From Hippopus hippopus (taxonomy: Eukaryota > Mollusca > Bivalvia > Cardiida > Cardiidae), in NCBI GenBank assembly GCA_946811185.2, contig OX328107.1, positions 13,481,565 through 13,545,564 of the forward strand: a stretch of 64,000 nucleotides of DNA, in the 5' to 3' direction. The translations under genes were made by a program, and so were the position numbers. Below the pieces are notes generated by a model. The model was not told the origin of the DNA and did no database searches. It saw only the letters and a program-made list of their open reading frames with translations. This document shows, piece after piece, positions 42,296-54,734 of the stretch; positions within the stretch are counted from its first letter, which is position 1; each line of letters opens with the position of its first letter.

Positions 42296-42530
42296 GCCAT
42301 ATAGCCCTTAACAAGATAATCCCGAGTTTTACCGACCATGAGGAAAAACACTTTTGAAGACATCTTCGGTAAAGAATAACATGCCTGGAACCAGCATTTT
42401 CTCCCTTTCCAAATATGTTTTTTACCTTTTCGAAGAAAAATTTCATTATTTGAGCTACTTTAATTTGCCGTCTGCAAATGCTTTCAAAATAGACGAGTCT
42501 AAAACTTGTCCGTCTGGTTAAATTAAGCGT
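42296..42530 (+). mobile_element. Family B MITE
   Basis: cccttaacaagataatcccg to gtccgtctggttaaattaa. Confidence 0.7.
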
Positions 42531-42605
42531 TAAATAAATGGAACCATTTTGAGTTCTTAAGGTAGCATTCTGCTCCGTTGCAGATGGATATTGTTTTTGT
42601 CATAG

Positions 42606-42717
42606 TTGCGCCTAAGGTAGTAGACTGTGTAGATTAAAGATCAGACTGCACAGAATATTGATCTTCCGCGGCCGTCCGCAAAACTTCTTCGGTCACTATT
42701 GGCATTCGAAGGATAAA
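42606..42717 (-). mobile_element. Family A MITE, partial
   Basis: tagattaaagatcagactgc and ccgtccgcaaaac. Confidence 0.5.
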
Positions 42718-42719
42718 CC

Positions 42720-42893
42720 TGGATCCGTATTCACTAACCATTCAATAACATTCTTAGCGTTGATATCAAGAATTTTCTAAATTTGAAGTGATGCAAATTT
42801 TTATTGGCTATATCATCTGAAGTTGAGTTACTTTCCAAATCAAGAATTACACTTAGAATGAAATTAAGAATGGTAGGTAAATATGGACCAAAG
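42720..42893. mobile_element. Family G MITE
   Basis: Ends ggatccgtattcactaacca and aagaatggtaggtaaatatg; compare 45620-45806. Confidence 0.6.
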
Positions 42894-45200
42894 ATAGCTA
42901 TTATGAAAGTCTTCACCTCTGTCAAACTTGGCTTTCTGTTAGTGGAAAACTGCCTGCTTGACTTTTCTACGCTATACACATTGGTTCATGTGATACTTCC
43001 GGAAAATATTCCTTTCAAATCGAGCGTCTAGAGTCTAAATCTTTGATTATATGACTTCCACGAATTCAAAGCCCTTCAATCAAATACATGTACATGATAA
43101 GGACAGACATTTGCACTCGCAAAGGAAACTGTCCATAAGCTCTCATTATTTAGGTCCCGTTATTTACTGCCTCTATCATCTTTACGAAATACATATACAA
43201 ACTTTGATATGACAGAATGAAAATTAATATTAGCCTGTGCAGTGATGGCTCAAAATATGGTTCGTAAAATAATTATGAAATGTCGAGTTGCAACATTTTA
43301 CCGCCCGTTACCTGGAATGTGTCCACAGGACGAGCGTAACAAAGAGAAAGCAATGAGACGGGATGGCCGGAAAAAATTAAATCCATTTTATTTCATACTT
43401 TTCGGTAATTTATCGGAAAATAATGGTGGATTGTGGTTTGATAATTCATGGTTAAGACCACTGAAATTAACCCATTTCATAGCAACCAGTACGATACTAC
43501 ATAGATTTAGTTTATAACTTCGCCCTTTCAAACGCATCAGATCTATTTCAGACTGTGATTAAATCCAGTAATCTAAAAAAAAAAATCACCTTGTCAAAAT
43601 GTTTATTAATCCTGTTAAATTCAGGTTTATGAATTTTGTTGATTTGTTGTGTCACTTTGAATGTAAATAAATGGCGGATACTAATGACACTAACGCGGAA
43701 GGATATATTTGGCAATCGGAAGGTTAAAGATTAAAAAAAAAAATCATTTTAAAAATGAATTTTTGTCTTTTTTAAATAATTCAAGGTACGTGAATTTCTC
43801 TCAAATTGATTAAAACATAATTTTGTCACAATTCTGGTCTATACAAACGATCTGTTTTCTTTGTGAACTGTTAAATACATTCTTATTGTAATGTGGACTT
43901 ATATGGGGGGAGACGCCACGGGGAATTACCGAAAACAACTGTACTAGATTTTGATAAAAATCTCAACAAAAAAGGGCTTAAAGAAGCATGAAATAATTAG
44001 ATTTTTTTTTTCGGTGAAAGATTGAAATTTATTTCGTCAACTGAACATCATACAGTAATATTTTCACTCGTGGCTTACCCCGAACTTTCCTTTCCACACG
44101 GCCTCATGAGAGGGGTGGCATCCACTTTTGTGCTTCACATAAATTCTCACCATCGGCGCTCTGTGAATATCTTTGGCTTTCTCTGGCCCTACCAATCAAT
44201 TTTCAAATGCCGACGAAGCCCAAAACAAAATCAATAACAAACTTAGCTTTTTAGTTAGTCAGTGGTGTTGCTTAGTGCCAAATTTTAAAATGTTTATCTG
44301 TATAAAACCACGCACGGCGACAGTTACATTGTATTATCGCTGTTGTCATCGATACAATGGAGCGTCGATAGCATCTTATTGGGCTCATGCGAACGCCTCG
44401 GTTATCATATCTGAGAGTATAGACAAGCGAGGATCGGATGTTAGTGATACTGTACTGTGCTAAACAGTTAGATTAAATTCTGGTTCCTTTATCAGTTTTT
44501 TTTTTTGTGTCATTCAAATTTCTTTAGTAGTTAATGTAGGTTTTCTTGTAGAAGTTTAGAATTCATTTGTTTGTTGAGCAGTGTTCTTAAACCTTGCGTG
44601 AGCAATACATTAATACATATTGAAATACTGTATCAAACCGAGGAAAGAACGCATTTGATAGATAGGAATGTGCAGTACCGCTAAGTTTTGAGATACTGTT
44701 TGACTTTTTGCTGCAAGACCCAAGGGAAGAATGACTTACTAACGTTTTATAACTGTGGTGTAAATCTCTTGGACAATCAACAAGAGAATTCTTTAATGTG
44801 CAACAAGCTTGCTCTTAACGATTAGATTTAATTTAAAACAAGTACAAGAAAAAATTACAATCGATGCAACCCGTTTTCTTTGTATGTAGAAACCTTCTTT
44901 TTGTACCATCTTTGTCATAAGAAATAAGATTTTAAAAACAGAGGTGAACGTACAAATGCTAAAAATAGGGACAAATTTTATCGCGTTGGAAAGGAATTAA
45001 CAGTTTTTTCCAGAGCTACAAGTGAAATTTAAATCAAGGCTTAATCTATTCTATAACTCGTTATAGTTACTGCGCTGTGAATTACGTTGACGAAGATTCG
45101 ACGAGAACCTTCATTTTAGAGTCTGGTATCAAGGGCGTCTTGATTTTGAAGGTTTTAATAATTGTCTCAAGAAACTTATAAGTGGTCGCCGGACCGTATT
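42894..45200. other. Intergenic, no recognised gene
   Basis: Several short open frames, none with recognisable protein motifs or splice support. A short start-like context (aatggcggatac, 43671) opens only 18 codons. Confidence 0.35.
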
Positions 45201-45208
45201 CGTCAGCC

Positions 45209-45275
45209 ATGCATCTTATCCGAGCTTCACTGTTTGTAACCAGTCTGTTCTTGGTTGTGATATACCCTTCAAGAG
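45209..45275 (+). CDS. Possible first coding exon with signal peptide
   Basis: ATG at 45209 opens a 22-codon frame that reads as a signal peptide: short basic start (MHLIRA), hydrophobic core (SLFVTSLFLVVIY), then PSR. It runs into a canonical donor (aagag|gtaaga) in phase 1. No following exon was found in the 18.7 kb downstream, so the gene would need a long intron or lie on outside the window. It could be chance. No promoter motif is evident. Confidence 0.3.
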
Positions 45276-45399
45276 GTAAGATATATGGACATTCATTTTT
45301 ATAACCAAAACACTATTTAAGCTATTTGAACCATGGTTTTACCCTTTACCTAACAATCCCGTGCTTTATGGTGGGAGTCAAAGTTTTTGTCGCCTGGTA

Positions 45400-45890
45400 C
45401 AGATTTAAGGCCGATCTGTTGGTAACTTACAGGGTTTGTTATCGAAGGGTTACTGGTTCAATTCTCAGTTCGGCCACATTCTTATCGGTGATTGATGATA
45501 GCCATTGCGACAGCATTTATTCCTTTCTAACCGTTGAATATTATTTTGACTACGTTTGAGTAGGCAAAGAGGTCGTGGCTTTGTGCGAATGTTGTACATT
45601 GTGCCGGAGAAACAAACTCAACGGTCCGTATTCACCAACCATGCTTGATGTCATTCTAAGTCTAATTCTAGATTTAGAAAATAACACAACTTCTGCTAAA
45701 CCTTTGATTTAGAGAATCAGAAATTGTGTTACTTTCAAATTCAGAAAATTCTTGAAATAAGACTAAGAATGTTTTATAAGAGTGGTTGGTGAATACGGCC
45801 ACAGGCGAGCATGGATAAGCCTACAAACAATGTTGAAAATGGCGTTGAGCACCAAACAAGAAACAAGACAAACAAACATTATCTCCGCAA
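45400..45890 (+). mobile_element. SINE with nested family G MITE
   Basis: B box-like ggttactggttcaattctca, body gatgatagccattgcgacag, and end gttgaaaatggcgttgagca, interrupted at 45620-45806. Confidence 0.65.
45620..45806. mobile_element. Family G MITE nested in SINE
   Basis: Terminal inverted repeats gtccgtattcaccaaccat and gtggttggtgaatacggccac; it separates two parts of one SINE. Confidence 0.75.
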
Positions 45891-46044
45891 ACAAATTTGC
45901 AGCCGTCGACTTTGACAACATTCTTGTGAAATGTAGATAATAAATGTTGTGACAAAAGTGAAAATTACATTACTTCTTACGATAAATTTCTCCAGTTGAC
46001 ACATTATTTATTATGAGTATGTTTTAAGACGCAGCCGGGTCAAA

Positions 46045-46231
46045 TGGAAAGCATTTGCAGGGGTCTATAAATGCTGATAAAATGATAGGTTTAGCCTCTC
46101 AAAGGGAACAAAACATTGTGTGACAGCGGAGAAAAATGCTGGTGACCAGCATTTTCTCCTTTCCCACAATGTTTTAAAAAGCCATTTTTCTGAGGGGGCG
46201 TTAAAACATGAAACTGTTTGGTAAAGGTTAA
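46045..46231 (-). mobile_element. Family B MITE
   Basis: gaaaaatgctggtgaccagc plus attttctcc centre, ending tttggtaaaggttaa. Confidence 0.75.
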
Positions 46232-46359
46232 ATGGGAATTACGTTTTAGTGCGAATTATCATTTTAGAGAAAAACTTTAGATTGTATCACCAACACTGCC
46301 GTGACGAAACATTAAAACACCGCGTTTTGTTCTAAAAACCTTCCACAAAAATCTGTCGA

Positions 46360-46576
46360 TTAACCCGTTTCCTGCTAAAAAAGTGAAATGAAACTTTCGA
46401 GCTAATATTAAAAACCCAAATTTTGCTATTTCAAAGGAATTGCGGGAGGGGGGGGAAGGGGGAGAGAGAGATCTCCTTATTGGGTAGTGTAGATCCAAGA
46501 TCAGACTGCAATCTGATCTTGATCTACACCATCCACAAAAGGTGATTTAGTCGCGCTTAGCAGCTCAAAGATTAGC
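46360..46576 (+). mobile_element. Family A MITE, full length
   Basis: ttaacccgtttcctgctaaa to gcttagcagctcaaagatta; hairpin gatccaagatcagactgcaa. Confidence 0.75.
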
Positions 46577-47370
46577 CCTTTTCCTGCTGCGAGTTATCAA
46601 GATAGTAGAGCTAGATCAGCCTGCACATACATGCTATACACTCTCTGCTTGTTTATGAATGGTTTTTAAGACATGGGATTTGCTTTTATTGTCAATTGAC
46701 TTGACAAAATCCGTTTTTGCCATCCCCTCTTCTTAATTTTCCCCCAAAATTTTGTTACAGAGGGTAAAATACATCAAGATTAAGTATGAAATAAATCGTA
46801 GAAATCGGTAATAGAAAACTGACGAGGCGCATTTTGTTCACGGAGATTCTGTCATAAAAATAGCCCACCCCAAAAAAAACTGAAGAGAAGACAGAAAGAT
46901 GCGCACGCATCGTAGGAAGCAAACAAAGTATGAAAGATGGTGTTAACAAGCAGCATCGAGCCGAGCAATGGCAACATTTCGGGGTAATATACGTTATACG
47001 CCCCTTTATTTATTCATTTATTTATATATTTATTTATTTATTCAAATACATTCCTGCAGTATGCAAATTAACTCACACCTAATTACCATATTTCAGGTCT
47101 TGCCTCCAAAAATGCATTAAGACGGTTTTCCGTAATTATCCTATCAATTTAAGCTTCAGTGAAGTAAACAACGTTCTCGTATCTTTTCCAAAACCAATGT
47201 CTTACTTTAATTGTCTTAATTTAATTTCTATGCCTTTTTATTTTTGAGGGGGAGGGGTCATCAAAAAAGGTATGGGGCTTTAAACTACTGAATATGTTGA
47301 TTGAAATTTCCAGTTGCTCATAAAAATCCAAAATTTGTCAGCAAGTTCAAAGACCCTTCAAGTCACCGAA
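46577..47370. other. Intergenic with (TTTA)n tract
   Basis: A TTTA/ATTT run at about 47006-47042; otherwise nothing recognised. Confidence 0.4.
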
Positions 47371-47374
47371 ACAG

Positions 47375-47485
47375 TCTCATCGTATCAGAACAGTGTTGAT
47401 TCAAGATCAGAGCGTACGTTTGGTGAAGTCTGATCTTGATCTACATTGTCCACACAAGAGCAATGAGTGACCCTTTGCACATTAA
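47375..47485 (+). mobile_element. Family A MITE, core
   Basis: gattcaagatcagagcgtac and gtctgatcttgatctacatt. Confidence 0.6.
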
Positions 47486-47649
47486 GTGTCAGCAATCCAA
47501 TCTACCGAGTTCAAAGCCGGTAATCAAGCTGTGATCAAATGAAAAATGCTTCCGTTTTCCTCAGCTTGTTGTTGATACGCGAACGAAATTTAAGCAGAAT
47601 TAAATATTATTGAGAAATATAACACATGTATGCCCAAACAGTAATAAAA

Positions 47650-48229
47650 TAATTTATTAACCTTAGCGCTTTCGGAGTAATGCCTTCGTTAGGCGTTTGA
47701 AATTAAATGAAAAACGTTTCAGGGGAAAAAAAAGTTTCGTTACGTTAGCGTCTACGTCTAGAAATAGCCCAGACATCGAATTTCTAGAATCGGGACAGAG
47801 ATCAAAGAACTGAAATAACTGCAAACTTTTGGACTCGTCTGCAGGCATCATCGAGATATGGTTGGTCGCGTTATCAGATGTCGTTTTTGCTGATTCCTGA
47901 AGGTTGCACTGTGCAAGATCTTCTTATCCAGTACGTTTTACGTTCTTTACGCAGTGTATTTAACCATACTTCTCTGGCTAAAATCATACAATGTTCTATA
48001 TCTTCAAAGAAGTGTCCTACGTGTCGAAGTGTTTTGCTACAGGGGACTTGTTGAACTTACGCGTTTTCCAGTCGGAGCGATGCAGATTCATGCGTTTATT
48101 CAAGGCCTCTTTATTTTTGTCAACATTACATAGCCTACTTTTTGTGCCATTTTTTGCAGCCATGACGTAAACAGCATTTATTGTTTTATAGCTGAAAGTG
48201 CCCTTGATAGAAGACGTAGCTCCAAGCAT
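47650..48229 (-). pseudogene. GIY-YIG remnant of a Penelope-like retroelement
   Basis: On the minus strand, a frame from 48229 reads INAVYVMAAKNG, then KRMNLHRSDWKTRKFNKSPVA, matching the GIY-YIG nuclease region that ends Penelope-like reverse transcriptases (typically xYVGxT...RxxxHxxd...VAxHF). The GIY and catalytic Arg regions are degraded. Stops follow at 48017 and beyond, with a later piece (YWIRRSCTVQPSGISKND, about 47950-47885) resembling the C-terminal W-x-R-x-L...P-x-G-x-N block. The reverse transcriptase itself is not visible. Further downstream on this strand, a hammerhead-like core lies at 47670-47693. Identification rests on motifs only. Confidence 0.6.
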
Positions 48230-48299
48230 TGATTTGAATCATTGTGCAGGATGCAAAATTTTACTTGACTTGAAAGATTTTTGTCTTAAGGACTTGACT

Positions 48300-48410
48300 T
48301 CACAAATGAACTGTGTAAATCCAAGATCAGACTGCAAACTCAATGCAGTCTGATCTTAATCTATGTCGTCCAAAGCACCTTCTTCTGCCCATGGGGCTAA
48401 AAGAGTCAAA
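48300..48410 (+). mobile_element. Family A MITE, core
   Basis: aaatccaagatcagactgca against tgcagtctgatcttaatcta. Confidence 0.65.
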
Positions 48411-48519
48411 GGTGTAAACTGTTGTGGAAATAATTGTGGTAATGATGAGGAATATGATACCGACGCCGTAAACAGTAATTTATGATAGTTATTTAATGAT
48501 AATAATAATAATAATAGAT

Positions 48520-49080
48520 AAATAGATAGATATACAGGATCTCACATGAGTGGTTATGGATTGTCATATTTATCAAACGAGTTGACTAAAATTATATGAC
48601 GCGAGCCTTGGCGAGCATCATATACATTTTAGTCAACGACTTTGATAAGGATGATAATACATGACCACGAATGTGACATTTTATTTATCACATAAACCGG
48701 ATGAAAGACATATATAGGATCTGACATGAGTTGGTGTCTGAGATAAAATTTTATCAAACGAGTCTAGGGAAAATGTTATTGAGCGAGCCTTTGGCAAGCT
48801 TAATAACATTTTTTCTTAACGAGTCTAATAAAATTTATCTGAAACGCCAATAAATGTCAGATTTTTTTTATCACATAACGATATTTCACAAATTATTGAT
48901 CAAAAGTTGTGAAACCATTCTCTGCACCCGCTGTAATATCCATAAAACCCATTTACTAGATCTGTGAAATACGTACAGAATGACGTCAAAATGACGTCAC
49001 ACAAATGTGATATCAAACGCGTATAAGATAAGAAAATTCGTAAGGGGTATGTTACACTGAAAACAAGGGAGGTTATGTGA
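48520..49080 (+). mobile_element. Family F inverted-repeat element
   Basis: Opens with tatacaggatctcacatgag; internal hairpins around aacgagtctaataaaattta; includes a gacgtcaaaatgacgtca pair near 48980. Confidence 0.65.
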
Positions 49081-49415
49081 TAAATATAGGATCTGACATG
49101 AGTTGGCTTTTGAGATGAAATTTTATTAACATTTTTCCTTGACGATTTTTATAAAATTTTCTCTTAAAAGTCAACGAATGTCAGATTCTTTTTATCACAT
49201 AACGATATTTCATGAAATATAGATCAGAATATGCAAAACCTTATATAGATGCACCTGCGGTAATATCCATAAAACCCATTCACTTCTGTGAAATACGTAC
49301 AAAATGACGTCAAAAATGACGTCACACAAATATGATATTAAACGTGTATAAGATAAGAGAATTCGTAATGGGTATAATACACCGAAAACAAGGGAGGTTA
49401 TGTGATAAATAAGTA
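49081..49415 (+). mobile_element. Family F element, second tandem copy
   Basis: ataggatctgacatgagttg to aagggaggttatgtgataaa; follows directly on the previous copy and shares taatatccataaaacccatt. Confidence 0.65.
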
Positions 49416-50425
49416 TACTGCATGATCACCTTCAACCTGTATACCGTTCATGGGTCTATATTTACAGATGTACTCGTAGTTCGGTTTGAAATGTGTACAT
49501 GCACAAGAAGATAGCGCTGTGACAGAGACATCGAAATTAGAATAACACTGTTTAAAATAGGGGGTAAATCGAACTAATTCCACAATTTCCGTGATGCTGT
49601 AGGTAGCGTAGGTAGGGATTTGTTTTTTTTTTCAAGAAACTTTTTACATGGACCATGTACTGAAATCACACCGGGCAGATTTTTTTTTTTTTCAATCGTA
49701 GCGTAAAAAGTTTAGGGTCGGCAGCATTTTCTAGGTAGAGTCGGGAAACCCTAAACGCAGATATTTCTTTGATAGGCCTTACACTGCATTTCTTGTTTTA
49801 TTGAATATGAAAATCATAGTATTTTCCCGCCCGTATACGTCTTAGAAACAACGAAGTCATTTCACCATAAACTGGTGCAGTAGTACAAATTCCTGCACAT
49901 GCTGCAGTTAGTTTCGCCGGCTTCACGCGCTCATAACAAAAATAACCAGAACCAGGACCAATGAAACGATAATACGCTAGTGTATTATCGGAAATAAGTC
50001 ATAGGTCTAGTACACTACTGGAGAAGGTTTTATGTGATAAAAATAAATCAAAATACTTTGAAAAACTCGAACATTTAAGTGTATCAGAAAGATTTCGTTG
50101 AAATGATAGTCCTTTTATAAGAATGATTTTGCTCGCTTGACGCTAGTCTCCATGGTGTCTAGAATATTCGGATCGTTGTACCTAGGTTAAGTTTGTCTAA
50201 ATTACTGTATCTAAAACATTTCAAACTATTTTAGGTCGAAATATTACAAGAAAAATCGTACCATTCAAAAGACTTCGCCACTTGTCCGACAACTTTTTTA
50301 ACACCCCTCGTATACACAAACCATATTATTTCTTTTTTTATTTATTACATTCATAATTATCCATTTTTTTTAATGTATAGAACAATGATTTGGTTTATAA
50401 ATCCGATTAGTTTTCTTCCTGCAAA
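49416..50425. other. Intergenic, no recognised gene
   Basis: Two T-runs and gtagcgtaggtagggatttg (49603) followed by related text at 49700-49760, apparently a degraded repeat. No exon is supported. Confidence 0.35.
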
Positions 50426-50430
50426 AATAG

Positions 50431-50691
50431 ATGAGCCATGCTCTGTGAAAAGGGGGCGTAATGCATCTGCAAAAAGTATCGTCCCAGGTCAGCCTACGCA
50501 CTTCGCGCCGGCTGACCTGGCCTGAAACTGTTTGCAATCGGTCCATTTTCTGCATGCTAAAAGACCGTTCTACCTCATAATTCAGTCGGTTGTTAGACAA
50601 AATGCATTTTATCCATGATCATGTGATGACTTGCATGGTATAAATGCACACGGAGATGCACTAAGCCCCCTTTTGCCAGAGCATGGCTCAA
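50431..50691 (+). mobile_element. Family C MITE, full length, best copy
   Basis: atgagccatgctctgtgaaa to ccagagcatggctca, with the internal hairpin ccaggtcagcctacgcactt and complement. Confidence 0.85.
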
Positions 50692-50809
50692 CTAATAATA
50701 ACAAGAATTTCCGGCTAGGTTTATTTCTCTCCGCATCACGTTTCCATTCATCTGTACATATTGTTTCGCCAAAGGAGGTCTGACTTATATGACCCTTTAT
50801 ATCTCCATG

Positions 50810-50905
50810 GACATTTTGAGTTGCCTTTACGGACAGAATAGATCAAGATCAGACTGCACAAAACGCGCACGTGATCTCTAAGCTACACTGTCCAACCTTT
50901 TAATC
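50810..50905 (-). mobile_element. Family A MITE, core
   Basis: tagatcaagatcagactgca, then acgtgatctctaagctacac. Confidence 0.6.
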
Positions 50906-50999
50906 ATATATTTAAGGCTTTTAAAGTCTTAAAAGATATATATCTTGGCTGATTAGTACTTATTTAATATGTCAGTTTCATCTATTTCTAGCGCCAAGG

Positions 51000-51185
51000 G
51001 TTTAACTCTTTTCTAGACAACAAATGTTTTAGACTCTTCCGAATTCAAGCCACATCAGTGTTACCCAAGTAACGTGGTTTGTCTTTCGAAGGGTTTAAAA
51101 CATTGTGAGGAAAGGAAAATATGATATCTACGAGCATTTTCTCTTTTTCCCAAGTTATTTTCCAAAGCTGTCTTCTGTAGTCTCT
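51000..51185 (-). mobile_element. Family B MITE, diverged
   Basis: ttaactcttttctagacaac to gcattttctctttttcccaa. Confidence 0.6.
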
Positions 51186-51377
51186 TAACTCTAATCCTGT
51201 TAAATATGTTAAATAAAACTTTCAAGCGGATGTACTTTTTTTTTGCGGCGGGGGTGGTGATATTTCCTTATCGGACAGTGTAAATCAAAGATCAGACAGC
51301 ACGCTCTGTGCAGTATTATCTTGATCTACACTGTCCGCAAAAAGTCAGTGAGTCCCGCTAGGCAGTGTAAGAGTTAA
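51186..51377 (+). mobile_element. Family A MITE, full length
   Basis: ttaactctaatcctgttaaa to ggcagtgtaagagttaa. Confidence 0.75.
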
Positions 51378-51714
51378 AGATACTGGGAGGTTTGGGACAA
51401 TGTTTACTAGTTCAGCCATGATGCAGTTTTGGGCTATTTCAAATGAGAGGCTTCGTATTACAATAAACGAGAGACAAATATTGTGCATGGTTTCATAGTT
51501 TATTGGAAAGGCTGATCTAATATCTATAGAAGTTCATCAAATAAAGTCTTCTCTTCTATGAAGAGTGATTGAGTGAAATATTGTGAAAAATGGAGAAAGT
51601 TCTTGAAACTATCCTGTCAATGTGTTTTCGAAAAGCATTCAATTTTAGGGAAATTTGTCGAAATTCATTTGATTGATGAACATGTCTTAGAAATGGGTCA
51701 GTAGCGTGGTTGGT

Positions 51715-51860
51715 AATTTGATGGATGGATGGGTGGTTGGGACGGACGGACGGACAAATGAACAAACTGACGGAGGGACAGAAGAATAGACGGCTGCAAG
51801 AATAGCGGCTGGATTGATGATTGAAGGATAGACAGATGGATTGACGGACAGATGGATGGA
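51715..51860. repeat. GGAC/GATG-rich simple sequence
   Basis: Degenerate tetranucleotide tract (gacggacggacgga, gatggatggg). Confidence 0.7.
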
Positions 51861-52018
51861 AAATTAACAAAATGCCGGTAACTCGCAATTCTGTATCTTC
51901 AGACGTCATTTTCTATCCTTTTAAAGAAAAAAAAAAAAAAACATCTTTAAACAACATTTAATTTGACGTCTGCTGGTGTTTCAATATAGACCAGTTTAAA
52001 ATTTTGTCGCCTGTTACG
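51855..52018 (+). mobile_element. Family B MITE, diverged
   Basis: aaaatgccggtaactcgcaa, then gacgtctgctggtgtttcaa and ttttgtcgcctgttacg. Confidence 0.5.
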
Positions 52019-52644
52019 AAAAGTAAACCAATATATTTCGAATTTTTGCGTGGTCGACAGATCGAGACTTCACTGTCTGTCGCGGCGAGGAAAAAAACCA
52101 AGGTAAGCCGCCTTTTTATCAGTCTTTTGCGGAGAAAATTAAAAAAACAAAATGTAATAAATTTGAAAATACATTTCAATTATGAAGCTGTAATGTTGTC
52201 ATCTGCCCGCCTGTTTTACGACATGCTGACAACTTAGGGAGGACGAACAGCTCGTAAAAGAGCAAACAAAGTCTTGATAAATTTATAATATTTTCGATAT
52301 TATAATTTCCTTATCTAATCTTTGTCTAGACAAAGTTTGGATCCACCCTGGAAAGAAATTTTCTGATACCATCAACACAATATTCAGACAATTTTTTTTT
52401 TATAAATTTGTTCAGAAATGACGGTGCATGACGTAAAATGTACCAGACGGATGGACGACTTTCTTAGATTAAAATCCTTTTGAGGTCTTGTTTGCTGTTA
52501 AACACCGTTTTCAGTTTTATTTCAGTGGCTTAAACATATTTATTTCCCTCAAATAACACGGAGAGGGGTTTTGTGGTCACAAGGTATGACAACAACAGAA
52601 ATCAGTCCTTCCCGTACAGAGAATATAACAATGCGTAGCAAAGA

Positions 52645-52673
52645 GAGAGAGACAGACAGACAGACAGACAGTT
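52645..52673. repeat. (GACA)n microsatellite
   Basis: gagagacagacagacagaca. Confidence 0.85.
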
Positions 52674-52877
52674 AGGTATACATATGGTAGTTTATCTTGA
52701 AATTATTGGAACGTAAAGCGGCCCTTTTGTTTAATGAACTCCTTGATTGTACTGAAAATTTCCTAATTTTTATGATCCGTTGCTAATGACTTTGCATGGA
52801 GCAGCAAATCATTTACATCAAGAGGAAAGTACTCTCAAAATGAGAACATTCTTCACCAAACGACAAAATCTCTTCTC

Positions 52878-53081
52878 TTAACCTGATAAATAAATTAAAT
52901 GAAATCTTCAATCCGATGGTAAAAACCCAACTGTTGCTATTTCAAAGTTATTTCTTGGGAAAAAAATATCTCCATCGGACAGTATATTTCCAAGATAAGA
53001 CTGCACGCTCTGTGCTGTCTGATCTTGATCGACACTATCGGCAAAAGGTCCTTGAGTCGCGCCATGCTGCCTAAGGGTTAA
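52878..53081 (+). mobile_element. Family A MITE, full length
   Basis: ttaacctgataaataaatta to gctgcctaagggttaa. Confidence 0.8.
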
Positions 53082-53369
53082 AGTTTGATGAATTTTGAAG
53101 CATTGGCAGACAACATAATAAATGTTATTTGAAATTTGTATTTGGAAGGATATAGGAAAAGGTTACCAAGCGAAAGAGGGATGGTTCTTGTTTCGTCAAA
53201 CCTCAAAAAAAAAAATTTTCAATCGGAAATGGATTCGAACTTAAAATCCTTTAATTGAAAGGCTTGTGCATTAGGTCAGAGCTGCAGGGTTTCAACTTAT
53301 TTTTTGTGTTTAGACGTCGTCTTCATTTTAAGCTTGTTTCAGTTTTGTTCGTTACGGATTGTTTCAACA

Positions 53370-53475
53370 CCTATTCATGGAACATGCGGGAGCTTGACAA
53401 GGCACTTCAGGGCCCCAGCCTAATACCGGTAAAGCCATTAAGGGAGCTGTCTCCGTTATTACTGAAATGATTTTT
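53370..53475 (+). mobile_element. SINE fragment
   Basis: gcttgacaaggcacttcagg, then attactgaaatga, as in the body of the SINE at 38145. Confidence 0.5.
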
Positions 53476-53904
53476 TAATTCCTCGTGAATTCACCACCCA
53501 AAGAATAATTATGAATTACTAACATTATTCATATTGCTTATTTTTATCGCATAGCTACCCTTATTTCAAGTGTAATACAGATATTGCGAGTTTTCTTAAC
53601 ATAAACACGTTTGAAATTAAAAGTGCCGTATAATGGTCAAAACTCTGTAACAACACGCCTCATTTCTAAAACATTGCTGACCCAGACTTCTCTGTGAAAT
53701 TAAACGTCAAAATTAAAGATAGCGACAAATCTGTAGATATTATCAATTTTTTTTTTAAAATCAAAATCAGTCTACGCAAGTTTCTTTGAAACTATTTTTC
53801 GTCCATGATATACACACGTGTCAAAGAATCGAATAAGTTGCAGGTAAATTTCAATACACCTACACGTAGGCTATAATGTTCTAACACATCACGAACTATA
53901 TAAT

Positions 53905-54300
53905 TCATGTGATAAGAAAATCTGACATTCGTTAGCTTTAGAGCTAAAATTTTACAAAATTAGTCGTCAAAAAAATGTTAATAAGCTTGCCAGAGGCTTT
54001 CTTAATTACGTAAATGTGGTGTCCGTGGTTGTGAGGTAGAGCGTCGGCCTTGTAACCAGAAGGTCCCGAGCTAGATACCCGGGAGCGGATGTCAACTTTG
54101 GGTCTGTTCATTGGCCCACACATTCGGTGTGAGTACTGATGTACTTTCCAGGAAGCAGAACCGAGAAGATTAGTATAAGTTGAAAAGAACGTGTTCCTCA
54201 ATAGATGTAAAATAAATATGTTTAAATCAAACTAATAACTTTTTTCTCTAGACGCGTTTAATAAAATTGTATCTCATATGCCAACTCATTTCAGATTTTA
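53905..54300. mobile_element. Family F element with SINE nested
   Basis: catgtgataagaaaatctga at the left; aataaaattgtatctcatat and gccaactcattt at the right; split at about 54005-54235. Confidence 0.55.
54005..54235 (+). mobile_element. tRNA-derived SINE nested in family F
   Basis: A box-like gttgtgaggtagagcgtcgg, B box-like gagctagataccc, and body tgggtctgttcattggccca; A-rich end. Confidence 0.6.
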
Positions 54301-54569
54301 TATATCTGTCGAAGAGAAAGAAACTTTCTCTGCATTATGTCAAAGTAACTTTAAGACATTGTAGCAGCTACGGTATTTTCGGGGTTTTATGCCCCCGATA
54401 TTGTCAGTATAGTTATTTTTGCTACCTCATTTACAATGTACTTAAATAACCTGTTTCAATACACTCGTTGAAAAAAAAAAAGATAGATCAAAGCTTTCGC
54501 CTAGGCGACAGTCGTAATCAGACGATACAATGACACCAGCTTGTCTGAGTCTACACGACTAAACCAGTT

Positions 54570-54685
54570 ACTCTTTCACTGCCAATGGTAACCAAAATAG
54601 CTTATGCAGACGGCGTAGATCAAGATCAGAGTGCACAAAACGTGCTGTCTAATCTTTGATTTACGCTGTCCGCTACCTGATGCTA
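54570..54685 (-). mobile_element. Family A MITE, partial
   Basis: gtagatcaagatcagagtgc and tgtctaatctttgatttacg. Confidence 0.6.
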
Positions 54686-54734
54686 AAGTATGTGCAAAAT
54701 CATATTCAGCTGTAGTTCAAAATCTATTTTTAGA

